In this document: piece by piece, positions 45,001-53,727 of the stretch
Numbering within the stretch: the first letter of the stretch is position 1
How the letters are laid out: each line of letters opens with the position of its first letter
From: Variovorax ginsengisoli
GTDB lineage: Bacteria > Pseudomonadota > Gammaproteobacteria > Burkholderiales > Burkholderiaceae_C
Direction of reading: 5' to 3'
Length of the DNA stretch: 64,000 nt
Assembly: GCF_030486595.1 (NCBI RefSeq)
Contig: NZ_JAUJZH010000005.1
Location: forward strand, 231,205 to 295,204
The notes under the pieces: generated by a model
Database searches by the model: none
Told to the model about the DNA's origin: nothing
The model's input: only the letters and a program-made list of their open reading frames with translations
Position numbers and translations under genes: made by a program

Positions 45001-47522
45001 GGCACGCCCAGCTGCATCGCGCTCTCGTAGGTGACGCGGCCGTCGCCGGCGTCGGCCGAACCGGTGTATTCGAGGCCGACGCCGCCATCCAGCGCGTAGC
45101 CCGTGGGCGTGAACGGCGCCCGGCCCACCACCAGCACGATCTTCGACTTGGTGTCGCCGAGCGCGGCCACCTGGTCGTCGAGCTTGCGGCGCAGGCTGGT
45201 TGCCGCATCGAGCACCTGCTGCGGCGGCGCGCTCCAGTCGTATACGGCCTTCTGCGCATCGAGCTGGTGCCAGGTGCTGCGAGCCGCCAGGGCGTCCTTG
45301 TCGGCCTTGACCAGCGCCTCCCATTTCTCGGCGCTGCCCAGGCCCCAGGCCGGGTCGAGCAGGCCGGCCTGCATCTCGAGCAGGCCCGGCATGCCGGCCA
45401 TCATCCTGCGGGCCTCGCCGTTGTGGAACAGCGATCCGAAGGCGACCAGCGCATTGCCGAAGTTGTCGTCGCCCGAGAGGATCTGCATCGGTGCCCACGA
45501 GCCTCCGTTGGGCACGCCGAGCATCAGCAGGCGGGCGTCGGCATGCGCCATCATGCGGTTCCAGGTCTTGGGCGACACGATCTGCATCGTGCGCGCGACC
45601 AGGCCGCCCATCGAATGCGCGACGATGCGCACCGGCTGCCCGCTGGCCGCGCGCGCATCGAGCTGGGCATCGACCGCGGCCGCGAGCCGCTTCGCCTCGT
45701 CCTCGATGGGGCGTCGCCAGTCGAAGGCGAAGGGGAACACGGCATGGGTCTCGGCGAGTCGATCGATGAGGCCCTCGTAGCTGCCCTTGACCGGGCCGTC
45801 GGGCTGGACGTTGTCGGCGGTCGCCGGGTCCCAGCGCAGCTGCAGCAGCCCGTTGAGGAAGGCGAAGCCCAGCCACACCCGCTTGTCGCCGACCTTGAGG
45901 TTCGAGCCGAGGATGCCCGGCAGCACGAACACCGCCGGGCGCGTGGGGTCGTTGGCCGGCACGCCGCCCCGGGTGCCCTCGGCACTTTCGCCGCGCCACG
46001 ACAGCGGACCGATGGCGGCGAAGGCGGGCGGCGCGTTCTCCAGCAGCGCACCGACGATGCCGTCGACGGTGGTCGGATTGGCGAAGTAGTTGAAGTGGTT
46101 GACCTTGGCGCCGCGGTCGAGCAGGAAGCTGGCGCTGCCCGCCACCGAGCCGGCGGCCCGCGGCACGCCGCCGTACATCGAGCCGGTCTGCACCACCAGG
46201 TCGTTGTCGGCCCAGTAGAACGCGTCGGCCATGAGGGTCTTGACCCAGGAGCCGATCGAGTCGCCCTGCATGTCGCCGGCCACCACGCGCAGGTCGCCCG
46301 GGATCTGGACGTTGCCCATGTCGAGCCACTTCACGAGCGCGCTCTCGGGCATCATCGCCTCGATGCCGGGCAGCTGCGTCGGATCAGCGCGGCGGCGCGC
46401 GACCTCGTGCAGGAAGTCGACCAGCTCCGGCGCGACCGGCACGCCCGCCAGCTTCAGGCCCCACTGCAGCACCGACAGATAGGCATCGAGACGGCCGGAT
46501 GCCAGCGTGGTGCCGCGGGCCGGGCAGGCCACGCGCACCATGCGCTCGACGCGCAAGCCCTTGACCTGCGCCTCGGCCACCAGCGCCTTCAGGTCCTGTC
46601 GCTCATCGCCATAGGCGTCGGCGGCGAACAGCGCCAGTTCGTCGTCGCCCAGCGCGGCGCCGCCGCAGGCCCGCGCGAGCACCTCGGCCACCAGCCCGCC
46701 GCGCGAATGCGTCAGCAGGTGCAGCCGCGCGCCCGCGGGCAGCGCGCGCACCAATGCCAGCGCGTTGCCGATCGGGCTCTTGCCCACCGTCGGATGGTCG
46801 AGCGCATAGACGCGGTTCTTGTAGCGGTCGAACAGCGTGCGCACCTTGTCCGGCTGCAGCCACAGCTTGCCGAAGGTGCTCACCGTGTCGACGAAGGTGC
46901 CATGCACCAGCACCAGCAGCGGGCCGCCGTCTTCCGCCGGCTCCACGGCGGCGGCGCGGATCGTGCCCTTCATGAAGGCTTCGGGCTGCCAGTCGGGCGG
47001 CAACTTGTAGACCCCCTCGACAACCTTGCCATCGATTTTCTTCGTGACCATCGAGGCCACCAGCGTCGCCGCGTCGGCCTCGAAGCCGGTGAGCACCTTG
47101 AAGGCCGAGAGCGCGACCTCGCCCATCCAGCCGCGTGTCGCGCTGCGGCTGGCGGCGGCTTCGAGGCCGGGCCAGCCCAGCTGCGCCTTGACGACCAGTG
47201 CGCCCGTATCCGTGGACTCGACCGCGCCGCGGGTGCCGGCGGGCGCCTGTGCGCGCAGCAGGTCGGCCGCGCTCTGGGGACTGAGCACCAGCGTCGGGCC
47301 GTTGATGACGGTGAGTTCGACCACGTCCTCGCCGTCGCGCGCGACCACGCTGGCCATGTCGTCCTCGCCGCGTGTCGCGCCGATGCCGGGCACGGCCGTG
47401 GGCGCCACCGGCACCGCACCGCGCGAGGTGGTCGAGGCCGCCCGGTCGGCCGCCATGCCCGAATCGGCCTTCAGCAAGCGATTGGGAACGACGAAGGTGA
47501 TGTTCCTGACGGCATCGGCCAA
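42036..47522 (-). CDS. Giant protein: two alpha/beta-hydrolase domains, CHAT domain and TPR-like tail
   Basis: An about 1828-residue protein. First hydrolase: LLVLVHGTF and the nucleophile motif LLTHSRGGLV (Ser about 273). Second hydrolase: LCAT-like PAVFVLPGILGSNLKVG and IVAHSMGGLVAR (Ser about 637). Residues about 930-1070 (LLVGHYSAMRLTGAEAVIDR, then AIVCGLGPEGKLLAKDL) resemble the N-domain of M17 aminopeptidases. The CHAT domain has AVHVAGHGAFGPNGG (His about 1360) and LVFLNCCHLAG (Cys 1397/1398). The tail of about 350 residues has TPR-like helices. TTG at 47522 follows AAGGAG at 6 bases; no signal peptide. A cytoplasmic protease-lipase is inferred. Confidence 0.83.
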   Translation of the reverse strand: MADAVRNITFVVPNRLLKADSGMAADRAASTTSRGAVPVAPTAVPGIGATRGEDDMASVVARDGEDVVELTVINGPTLVLSPQSAADLLRAQAPAGTRGAVESTDTGALVVKAQLGWPGLEAAASRSATRGWMGEVALSAFKVLTGFEADAATLVASMVTKKIDGKVVEGVYKLPPDWQPEAFMKGTIRAAAVEPAEDGGPLLVLVHGTFVDTVSTFGKLWLQPDKVRTLFDRYKNRVYALDHPTVGKSPIGNALALVRALPAGARLHLLTHSRGGLVAEVLARACGGAALGDDELALFAADAYGDERQDLKALVAEAQVKGLRVERMVRVACPARGTTLASGRLDAYLSVLQWGLKLAGVPVAPELVDFLHEVARRRADPTQLPGIEAMMPESALVKWLDMGNVQIPGDLRVVAGDMQGDSIGSWVKTLMADAFYWADNDLVVQTGSMYGGVPRAAGSVAGSASFLLDRGAKVNHFNYFANPTTVDGIVGALLENAPPAFAAIGPLSWRGESAEGTRGGVPANDPTRPAVFVLPGILGSNLKVGDKRVWLGFAFLNGLLQLRWDPATADNVQPDGPVKGSYEGLIDRLAETHAVFPFAFDWRRPIEDEAKRLAAAVDAQLDARAASGQPVRIVAHSMGGLVARTMQIVSPKTWNRMMAHADARLLMLGVPNGGSWAPMQILSGDDNFGNALVAFGSLFHNGEARRMMAGMPGLLEMQAGLLDPAWGLGSAEKWEALVKADKDALAARSTWHQLDAQKAVYDWSAPPQQVLDAATSLRRKLDDQVAALGDTKSKIVLVVGRAPFTPTGYALDGGVGLEYTGSADAGDGRVTYESAMQLGVPTWKLDAEHGKLPAVSQAWAAYVELLTTGKTTQLDAFAAPSRGAGAAPLAAVVRSRPSRGLLGSQPPSSDADVFGVSSAADQRPPPTTALEVQVLNADIRFVQPALLVGHYSAMRLTGAEAVIDRLVGKGMSRGLDAGLYPDLVGSHQIFGNWRGDPENPKRMASPAAAIVCGLGPEGKLLAKDLVFTVRQAVLAYAQRLSEHPGGAPADFELAATLIGSGGTGITTGGSAIAVALGAAEARQRLQKSGWPQLSRLIVVELFLDRAGDAWRALHVQQTATPDRLKVVGHVESGAGAMTRMVDSGYRGASYDLISALQAPLAGDATNPVIAYTLDTRRARTEVRAQRAQGNLLRDMVATASNDGNRDPSIGRTLFNLLVPVEMEPFLGGKSEMVIELEPKTAGIPWELLNSNPDPSSDDQRPWAIRTKLLRKLRLDDFRAKPRDATPEAAILVVGEPQCDPTTYPSLEGARREATAVANLLRSASAAGTTSAVVALDQPNAQTVVNALFDRPYRAVHVAGHGAFGPNGGVVLSGTDTYLGANEIEAMRVVPQLVFLNCCHLAGREASTVLVPPKPYDRAAFAANIAEALIKVGVRCVIAAGWAVDDEAAATFATTFYAKLLDNARFIEAVGAAREAAWKTDRNGNTWAAYQCYGDPDWTWRGDNAGAQAPRRAPSEEYAGVASRVSLELALEKIAVDGEYRSPDARGLGDKLLYLEQAFGPMWGHLGIVAEAFGRANENLGRRAQAVDWYRKAVGSEDGTASLKAAEQLGNLLTRLGEANGDIALIDEGLMLLEKVLAVGRTYERETLLGSGWKRKTLALSAIQGREADAKAALKQASLHYREANDTARASGSVKRFYAAKNYLDAEVRAALLSKKPPELADARIQDVRDALQLAVAKAPDFWSVVGETELDILVSLVRGRLDQDAPRLIATLCDLKVRVPSPRMWDSVWNQARFVLEPCLSRKDQPEADRQRVTELLATLERLKTPST

Positions 47523-47690
47523 TGAGAACTCCTTGCGGCCATCCGGCGCAACGGCGGGTGGGCGAGGCAGTATGTCGTCGAAGCCGGCGCGGGGCAATTA
47601 TTGCGGGAGGCCTATGCCTTGGACGTGACCCGTGACAGGCCGATGCACCCGCATGCATACTGCGAACCCTTCGTCGTTGAGGGGATCGGC

Positions 47691-49649
47691 ATGCAGACGA
47701 CATCTTGGTCCGCTGGCTTGCGCCTGCTGGCATGGGGTCTGGGCATCCTGGCGCTGCTGGGCCTGCATGCATGTGGCGGCGATGGCGGCAGCGGTTTCTT
47801 CGTCCCCGGCGTTGCCACGCCTCCCGCCGGCCTGCACTACCAGCGCAATGCCGTGGTCTACGCCCTGGGCCGGGAGATCCGTCCGAACGCCCCGAGCAGC
47901 AGTGGAGGGCAAATCCTCCGCTACGCCGTTCGCCCCGCATTGCCCGACGGGCTCCAGATCGACCCGACCAGCGGCGTCATCAGCGGCACGCCGCAGGTGG
48001 TCGCGGCCCCTGCGCTGTACACCGTCACCGGCAGCAACTTCGCGGGCGCGGTCACGACCGGCCTGCTGATCGCGGTCAGGTCCAGGACGGAGCCCCCTGC
48101 GAACCTGAGCTACGAGAACCAGAACGCGATCTACGTCATCGGCGTGCCGATCCCGCCGAACCATCCCTCGGTGGATGGCGGCGACGTCAGCAGCTTCTCG
48201 GTGCAGCCGGGGCTTCCCGACGGCCTGGTGATCGACCCCGTCACCGGCATCATCTCCGGCACGCCCAGCCGGCTCGCCGACTCGGCCAGCTTCACCGTGA
48301 CCGCCGCCAACAGCGCCGGTGCGACCAGCGCCGTGCTGCAGATCGAGGTCAGCAGCCCGCCGACCAAGGGACCCAGCCTGCTGGTCTACCAGCAACCGAA
48401 GGCCGTGTACGCCGCGGGCAGGCCGGTCATGCCCAATCTGCCGCACAGCATCGGCGGCCCCATCGATGCCTTCGCCGTGTCGCCGGCCCTGCCGACGGGC
48501 CTGAGCATCGATGCCTCCGACGGCGTGCTCTCGGGCACGCCGCAAGAGGTCAGCGCTGCCGCCGACTACACGGTGACCGGCAGCAATGCGGCGGGAACGG
48601 CCTCCGCGACGCTGAACATCGAGGTGGTGCCCGCCGGCACGGGCGTGCCGACCGGCCCCATGAGCGTTGCGCGCGCCCATCCGACGGCCAGCCTGCTCGC
48701 GCTGGGCCTGGTGCTGATCGCGGGCGGCAACGACGACACCCATACGCTGGCATCGGCGGCGCTCTACACCCCCGGCACCCGCTCCTGGGCGTCGACGGGC
48801 TCGATGAGCACCGCGCGCTATTTCCACACCGCGACGCTGCTGCCGGACGGCCGGGTGCTGGTCGCGGGGGGCGAGGATCTCAACGGCGTGTTCCACGCCT
48901 CGGCGGAGATCTACGACGTCGCCACCCGCCAGTGGTCGCCGACCGGCGCCATGGGCGTGGCGCGCAGCGGCCACACCGCCACCCTGTTGCCGACCGGCCA
49001 GGTGCTGGTGGCGGGCGGAACCAACGGCGGCTTTCTCGCGACCGCGGAGCTCTACGATCCCGCCACCGGCCGGTGGACGCCGACCGGCACCATGAACACC
49101 GCCCGCAGCGTGTTCACCGCCACGCCGCTGGCGGACGGCCGCGTGCTCGTCGCCGGAGGCATCGGCGGCGGCCCGCTCGCCGCGGCGGAACTGTACGACG
49201 CGGCCAACGGCCGCTGGACGACCACCGGGTCGATGCTCGCGGCCCGGCTGACGCACACCGCCGTGCTGCTTCCCGATGGGAAGGTCCTGGTGGCTGGCGG
49301 CAACGGCGGCGCCGCCGGCGGCGGCTCGCTGGCGACCGCGGAGCGCTACGATCCCGCCACCGGCGTCTGGTCGGCCACCGGCGCAATGAACACCGGGCGC
49401 ACAGCCGCCACCGCGACCTTGCTGCCCGAGGGCCGGGTGCTGGTGACAGGGGGCTATGACAGCAGCGGCCGGGCGCAGGCTTCGACGGAGCTCTACGACC
49501 CCGCCAGCGGCCAGTGGAAGGGCACCGGCGCCATGCGCGACGCACGCTACTTCCACACCGCCACCCTGCTGCCCGATGGCAACGTGCTGCTCGCCGGAGG
49601 CACCAATGATGTCGCGGCGCTGGCCACGACGGAGTTGCACGTGCCGTAG
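47691..49649 (+). CDS. Lipoprotein with three He_PIG and six kelch repeats
   Basis: A 652-residue lipoprotein. The leader [14 protein letters not shown] ends in a lipobox. Three Ig-like He_PIG repeats follow ([23 protein letters not shown], each ending VISGTP), then about six kelch blades of the form [33 protein letters not shown] at 47691 has GAGGGG nearby. A surface-exposed beta-propeller adhesin or carbohydrate-binding role is likely but unproven. It is divergent from the CHAT gene, and a sulfotransferase fragment follows directly. Confidence 0.85.
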   Translation: MQTTSWSAGLRLLAWGLGILALLGLHACGGDGGSGFFVPGVATPPAGLHYQRNAVVYALGREIRPNAPSSSGGQILRYAVRPALPDGLQIDPTSGVISGTPQVVAAPALYTVTGSNFAGAVTTGLLIAVRSRTEPPANLSYENQNAIYVIGVPIPPNHPSVDGGDVSSFSVQPGLPDGLVIDPVTGIISGTPSRLADSASFTVTAANSAGATSAVLQIEVSSPPTKGPSLLVYQQPKAVYAAGRPVMPNLPHSIGGPIDAFAVSPALPTGLSIDASDGVLSGTPQEVSAAADYTVTGSNAAGTASATLNIEVVPAGTGVPTGPMSVARAHPTASLLALGLVLIAGGNDDTHTLASAALYTPGTRSWASTGSMSTARYFHTATLLPDGRVLVAGGEDLNGVFHASAEIYDVATRQWSPTGAMGVARSGHTATLLPTGQVLVAGGTNGGFLATAELYDPATGRWTPTGTMNTARSVFTATPLADGRVLVAGGIGGGPLAAAELYDAANGRWTTTGSMLAARLTHTAVLLPDGKVLVAGGNGGAAGGGSLATAERYDPATGVWSATGAMNTGRTAATATLLPEGRVLVTGGYDSSGRAQASTELYDPASGQWKGTGAMRDARYFHTATLLPDGNVLLAGGTNDVAALATTELHVP

Positions 49650-49654
49650 CGCGG

Positions 49655-50286
49655 CCGCGTTCGTGCGACCCGGCGTCGACTGGTTCCACATGAACGCCGC
49701 GACCTACGACCCGAGCGACGATTCGGTGATCGTGTCGAGCCGGGAGAACTTCGTCCTCAAGATCGACTACGCCAGCGGCGACCTGCTGTGGATCCTCGGC
49801 GATCCGACCAAGTACTGGCATACGTTCCCCTCGCTGGCGGCCAGGAGCCTGACGCTCGGGTCCGGCGGGCTCTACCCGATCGGGCAGCACGCGGTGTCGA
49901 TCGCGCACGACGGTTCGCTGATGCTGATGAACGACGGCCTGGCATCGGTCAACCAGCCCGCCGGTGCGCCGGCCGGCGAGGCCCGCGGCTACAGTGCCGT
50001 GTCGGCCTACACGATCGATGCAGCGGGGCGCGGCGCGACCGAGGCCAGGCGCTTCGACTACGGGCAGTCGGTGTTTTCGTCGGTCTGCTCCAGTGCCTAC
50101 GAAGCTGCGGCCGACGGCTCGGTGCTGGTGGACTACGCGGTGGCGGACAACGCCACGCATGCGCGCCTGGTCGGGCTGGACCCCGGTCAGAACGTCGTGT
50201 TCGACTTCGAATACCCCACCACGGGCTGCAACACCAGCTGGAATGATGCGCAGCCGATCTCGTTCGACGCGATGCGCTTCCAGTGA
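49655..50286 (+). pseudogene. C-terminal remnant of an arylsulfotransferase
   Basis: An open frame directly after the kelch stop encodes about 210 residues of an ASST-type arylsulfate sulfotransferase (DWFHMNAATYDPSDDSVIVS, KIDYASGDLLWILGDPTKYW, IGQHAVSIAHDGSLMLMNDG). These normally lie in the second half of a protein of about 550-600 residues. No start codon or N-terminal half is present. The fragment begins within a few bases of the kelch stop, as if a deletion or recombination joined the two genes. The active-site His of the WFHMN motif is kept but the protein cannot be complete. Confidence 0.75.
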
Positions 50287-50369
50287 TGCAAATGAAGCCC
50301 GAGTGCGCCGCTGGGCTGTCGAATTGAGGTGAGAATGCGTGCGCACGCTCACGCCGTGCTTCCATCACC

Positions 50370-50792
<423 letters not shown>

Positions 50793-50832
50793 GACCTGCG
50801 GCCATCAGCCTCCAGTCAGGTTTCCGGCGGAG

Positions 50833-50860
50833 TTGATGTAACAATAAGGTGTTACACAAT
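50833..50860 (+). promoter_or_regulatory. Promoter-like site with overlapping inverted repeat
   Basis: TTGATG (50833-50838) and CACAAT (50855-50860), 16 bases apart, could be a sigma-70 promoter for the second FHA gene. Between them lies a perfect inverted repeat, TGTAACA-N6-TGTTACA (50837-50856), a possible operator. Confidence 0.4.
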
Positions 50861-50880
50861 ATTGCATCTGCCGAGGACGC

Positions 50881-51270
50881 ATGCCGAAACTGATCTTGAT
50901 GAAGGGTGTTGCCGCGACCCGGCAATTCTCCTTGCTCGCGAAGCAAACCACCATTGGCCGGGCTTCGACCAACGACGTCGTGCTCGACGCGATGCAGGTG
51001 AGCCGGCACCACGCCCTCGTGACCCTCGACGGCCCCTTCGTGACCCTCAGCGACCTGGGCAGCCGCAACGGCGTCTTCGTCAACGGCGTCAAGGTGCGGT
51101 CCCAGGTGCTGGTCGGCGGCGACGAGGTGTCGATCGGCACTTTCAAGATCCGGTTCCTCTCGGGCGACCATGATCCGTCGGGGGTCGACGCGATGCGACT
51201 CGTGACGACGCCGGAACTGCTGGCTGATCTGGACCGCTCGCGCGAGACGTCGCACGCGTACGACGTCTGA
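50881..51270 (+). CDS. FHA-domain protein 2
   Basis: A 129-residue protein, again one FHA domain: IGRASTNDVVLDAMQVSRHH, SDLGSRNGVFVNGVKV, then VGGDEVSIGTFKIRFL. It is a paralogue of the protein at 50370, with the same layout (GRxxTNDVxxD, DLGSRNGxFVN), so a tandem duplication is likely. Its own promoter-like site and inverted repeat precede it. It is convergent with the minus-strand gene at 51278. Confidence 0.9.
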   Translation: MPKLILMKGVAATRQFSLLAKQTTIGRASTNDVVLDAMQVSRHHALVTLDGPFVTLSDLGSRNGVFVNGVKVRSQVLVGGDEVSIGTFKIRFLSGDHDPSGVDAMRLVTTPELLADLDRSRETSHAYDV

Positions 51271-51277
51271 GCGGGTC

Positions 51278-51754
51278 CTACAGCGACAGCAGCCGTTCCA
51301 GGAACGCGCGGTCGCGTCGCAGCGCCACGCGCAGTTCCTCGGTCGAGTCCGCCTGCTCGGCATGCGCCTCGATGCGGCTGCGCTCGCCGCTGAAAGATTC
51401 CGCCAGGTCGTGCAGTACCTGCTGCACCAGTTCATCCGCCTTTTGCACCGCCCGCCGGGGATCGTCGACGAAGCCGATCTGGACGGCGTCCCAGCCGCGG
51501 CGGAAGTTCTCCGCGACGTCGGCCGGGAAGAGGGGCTCCAGCGGCTCGACGTCGGTGCGGCGGCTGTCCGTCTGGCTGTCCGCTGCGGCTCTCACGGCCA
51601 CCGGCACGTCTTGGGGGTAGCCACCCCGGTCCATCCGGTCGACTCGCACATCGGGAGCCGGCACTGGCACTGCAACTGCTGAAGGAGCCTGGGCGAGAGC
51701 CTCTGATTCCACTCCGGCCTCGCTGGCTTGACGGCGCTTGGTTTCGAAAATCAT
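51278..51754 (-). CDS. Hypothetical protein with FVDDPRxAVxxAD motif
   Basis: A 158-residue protein, not named. The first about 75 residues are low-complexity Ala/Pro/Val/Asp; the C-terminal half is helical: FRRGWDAVQIGFVDDPRRAV, then QKADELVQQVLHDLAESFSG. It shares this core with the neighbouring gene (FVDNPRGVVDQADALV). It is translated from an ATGA overlap with that upstream gene, so both belong to one operon. Function unknown. Confidence 0.65.
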   Translation of the reverse strand: MIFETKRRQASEAGVESEALAQAPSAVAVPVPAPDVRVDRMDRGGYPQDVPVAVRAAADSQTDSRRTDVEPLEPLFPADVAENFRRGWDAVQIGFVDDPRRAVQKADELVQQVLHDLAESFSGERSRIEAHAEQADSTEELRVALRRDRAFLERLLSL

Positions 51755-52355
51755 GATCGCACCTCCATGGGTCGGGTCGGCCGGATCGATGGCTGGGGCC
51801 TGGCCTCCGGCCGCAGCCCGCGCACTTCCAGCAATTCGTCGAACAGCGCGCGGTAGTGCACCACGGCCTTGCGCAATTCTTCGGTCTCGACCTCGCCGCG
51901 CAGCGTCCGCCCGCGGATTTCCTGCGCTGCGCGGTAGTTGCTCACCACCGTCGGGTGATCGACCGAGATGTCCGCGGCCCGATGCTCGAAATCCGTTACC
52001 GGATAGCCGCGCTTGGCCAGCAGCTCCCGCACCAGCGCGTCAGCCTGGTCGACCACGCCGCGCGGGTTGTCCACGAAGTCGGCCTGCAAGGACGTCCAGG
52101 CCGCGCTGAAGCGCGCGGCATCCGCGGCTGCCAAGGGAACGATCGTCAGGTGCCCGACGCGCTCTTCGCGACGTCGCAGTTCGGCTTCGGCCTGAGCGCG
52201 GCTGCCGTGCGCCTGGACGGCACGGTCGTATTCGGGCCCGAACGCAGCCCCTGCGATTGCTTGCTGCGGTGGATGGCATAGGCAGCCAGCGCGATCACGA
52301 TCACGGCTGCGACGATGGCGACAAGTGTCCATGTCTGGGGGGGCATTGCGTTCAT
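51751..52355 (-). pseudogene. Frameshifted membrane protein related to the gene at 51278
   Basis: The intact form would be a single protein of about 200 residues: a short N-terminus, one membrane helix (WTLVAIVAAVIVIALAAYAI) and a cytoplasmic part with FGPEYDRAVQ, AAWTSLQADFVDNPRGVV, DQADALVRELL and DFEHRAADISVDHP. The helix is encoded in one frame and the rest in another, with the switch near 52240-52246. One inserted base would restore the reading frame. It starts at ATG 52355 with GGGAGAAG upstream. Either a real pseudogene or a sequencing slip. Confidence 0.7.
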
Positions 52356-52541
52356 TGCACTTCTCCCGGGTAAGGCGGTGAATCACCGGCCCCATGCGCG
52401 GGCAGCGTCAGGAATCGCCGGCAATTTCAGCTTGCGCCAAGTCACTGCGCCGGTGCCGCAGCCCAGGGGAGTTTCGGGAGTCGGAGAGGGCCTACGGACG
52501 CGGTGCGAATTTTCCGCACGTCCTCAAAGCCAGGCGGGAGA

Positions 52542-53549
52542 TCAGCAGCCGCGCGCCCCGAGCGTCTCCGACGGCCTTTCCCCGAACCGCGCCCGGTACT
52601 GCGCCGCGAAGTGCCCCAGGTGCAGGAACCCGTACTTCTGCGCCACCTCGCGCACACCCCCCGCGGCAACCCCTGCGCATGCCTGGAGCTCGGTCCGCAC
52701 GCGGTCCAGCCTGAGCTCGCGCAGGAACTCCATCGGCCCCTGCCCCGCATGCTGGCGGAAGGCCACTTGCAAGGCCCGCGCGCTGCAGCCGACTTCGCGG
52801 CAGATATCCGCCAGCGACAGCGGCTGCTCGGCATGCGCCGCCATGTATTCCTGCGCCTTGCGCACCACGCGCGGCAGCAGGCTGCGCTGCGCCTCGCCGG
52901 CCAGTGCGCGCGAATGGTTGTGGCCCGCCGACATCAGCAGGCTCGACATCAGGTATTCCTCGGCATGCTCGCCCAGGCGCCCGCCCGACTGCAGCGCGTT
53001 GCCCGCATCCAGCGTGAGGCGCAGGTAGTCGATGAAGTGCACCAGTGGCGCCAGCGCGGGGTTGTCGAGCGGCACGCCCAGGTCGAACACCAGTTGCTGC
53101 TTCAGCGGCGCCTGCAGCAAGGACTCGAGCCGCGAGCGCAGGGCGGACCGGGCCAGCCGCACGATCAGGTGCGGGCTGTCGTCGGCCCAGCGCATCGAGA
53201 GCGGCTCGGTCGGCGAAGGCAGCGACGCCAGGCTGGGGGTCGCGTCCACCTGCTGCGCGCCGCAGCGGATCTCGGCACCGCCGCGCAACGGAATCTGCAG
53301 CAGGAAGAAGTCCTGCAGGTAGCCCGGATCGATCTGCACCCCCGGCCCGTACTGCACGTAATTGAGGCTCACGTCCCGATGCAGCCGCGCACTGTGATGG
53401 CAGGCATCGAGTTCGGTGCGCGGCCGCAGCATGACCAGCTTGTGCGGGCAGAACACGCGGGCCACGCTCTCGCGCGCCTCGTCCATGTCGTGGCTCTCGA
53501 AGAGTCGGTAACGCTGCAACGGCAGCCGTGAAGGGGTGGCGGTTTCCAT
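52542..53549 (-). CDS. AraC-family transcriptional regulator
   Basis: A 335-residue regulator of the AraC_binding_2 type. The N-terminal domain (to about 200) includes SLNYVQYGPGVQIDPGYLQD and FFLLQIPLRGGAEI; the C-terminal HTH pair is LSLADICREVGCSARALQVA, then FRQHAGQGPMEFLRELRLDR and KYGFLHLGHFAAQYRARFGE. ATG at 53549 was chosen; a longer frame upstream looks non-coding. It is divergent from the SDR that opens the StyA operon and is its likely activator. Confidence 0.92.
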   Translation of the reverse strand: METATPSRLPLQRYRLFESHDMDEARESVARVFCPHKLVMLRPRTELDACHHSARLHRDVSLNYVQYGPGVQIDPGYLQDFFLLQIPLRGGAEIRCGAQQVDATPSLASLPSPTEPLSMRWADDSPHLIVRLARSALRSRLESLLQAPLKQQLVFDLGVPLDNPALAPLVHFIDYLRLTLDAGNALQSGGRLGEHAEEYLMSSLLMSAGHNHSRALAGEAQRSLLPRVVRKAQEYMAAHAEQPLSLADICREVGCSARALQVAFRQHAGQGPMEFLRELRLDRVRTELQACAGVAAGGVREVAQKYGFLHLGHFAAQYRARFGERPSETLGARGC

Positions 53550-53727
53550 GGGGCCAGGGCACCGTAGCAAAAACCGTCCCCGCCCACAATTCGGACCACC
53601 CCTTGAATGAAAGCTGCGCGCCACGGACATCGCCTGCGTTTGCGGGACACGCCAGCGGCCTCCCTGCAAATAACGTTCGCTCCACAGGCCATCCCGGCCT
53701 GCCGATCAACCCAGGAGGGCAAGCGTC

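Noticed and set aside
52146..52355. The 69-codon frame as a complete small membrane protein
   Set aside because: After the helix its sequence becomes unrelated; the real continuation lies in another frame, so a frameshifted gene explains it better.
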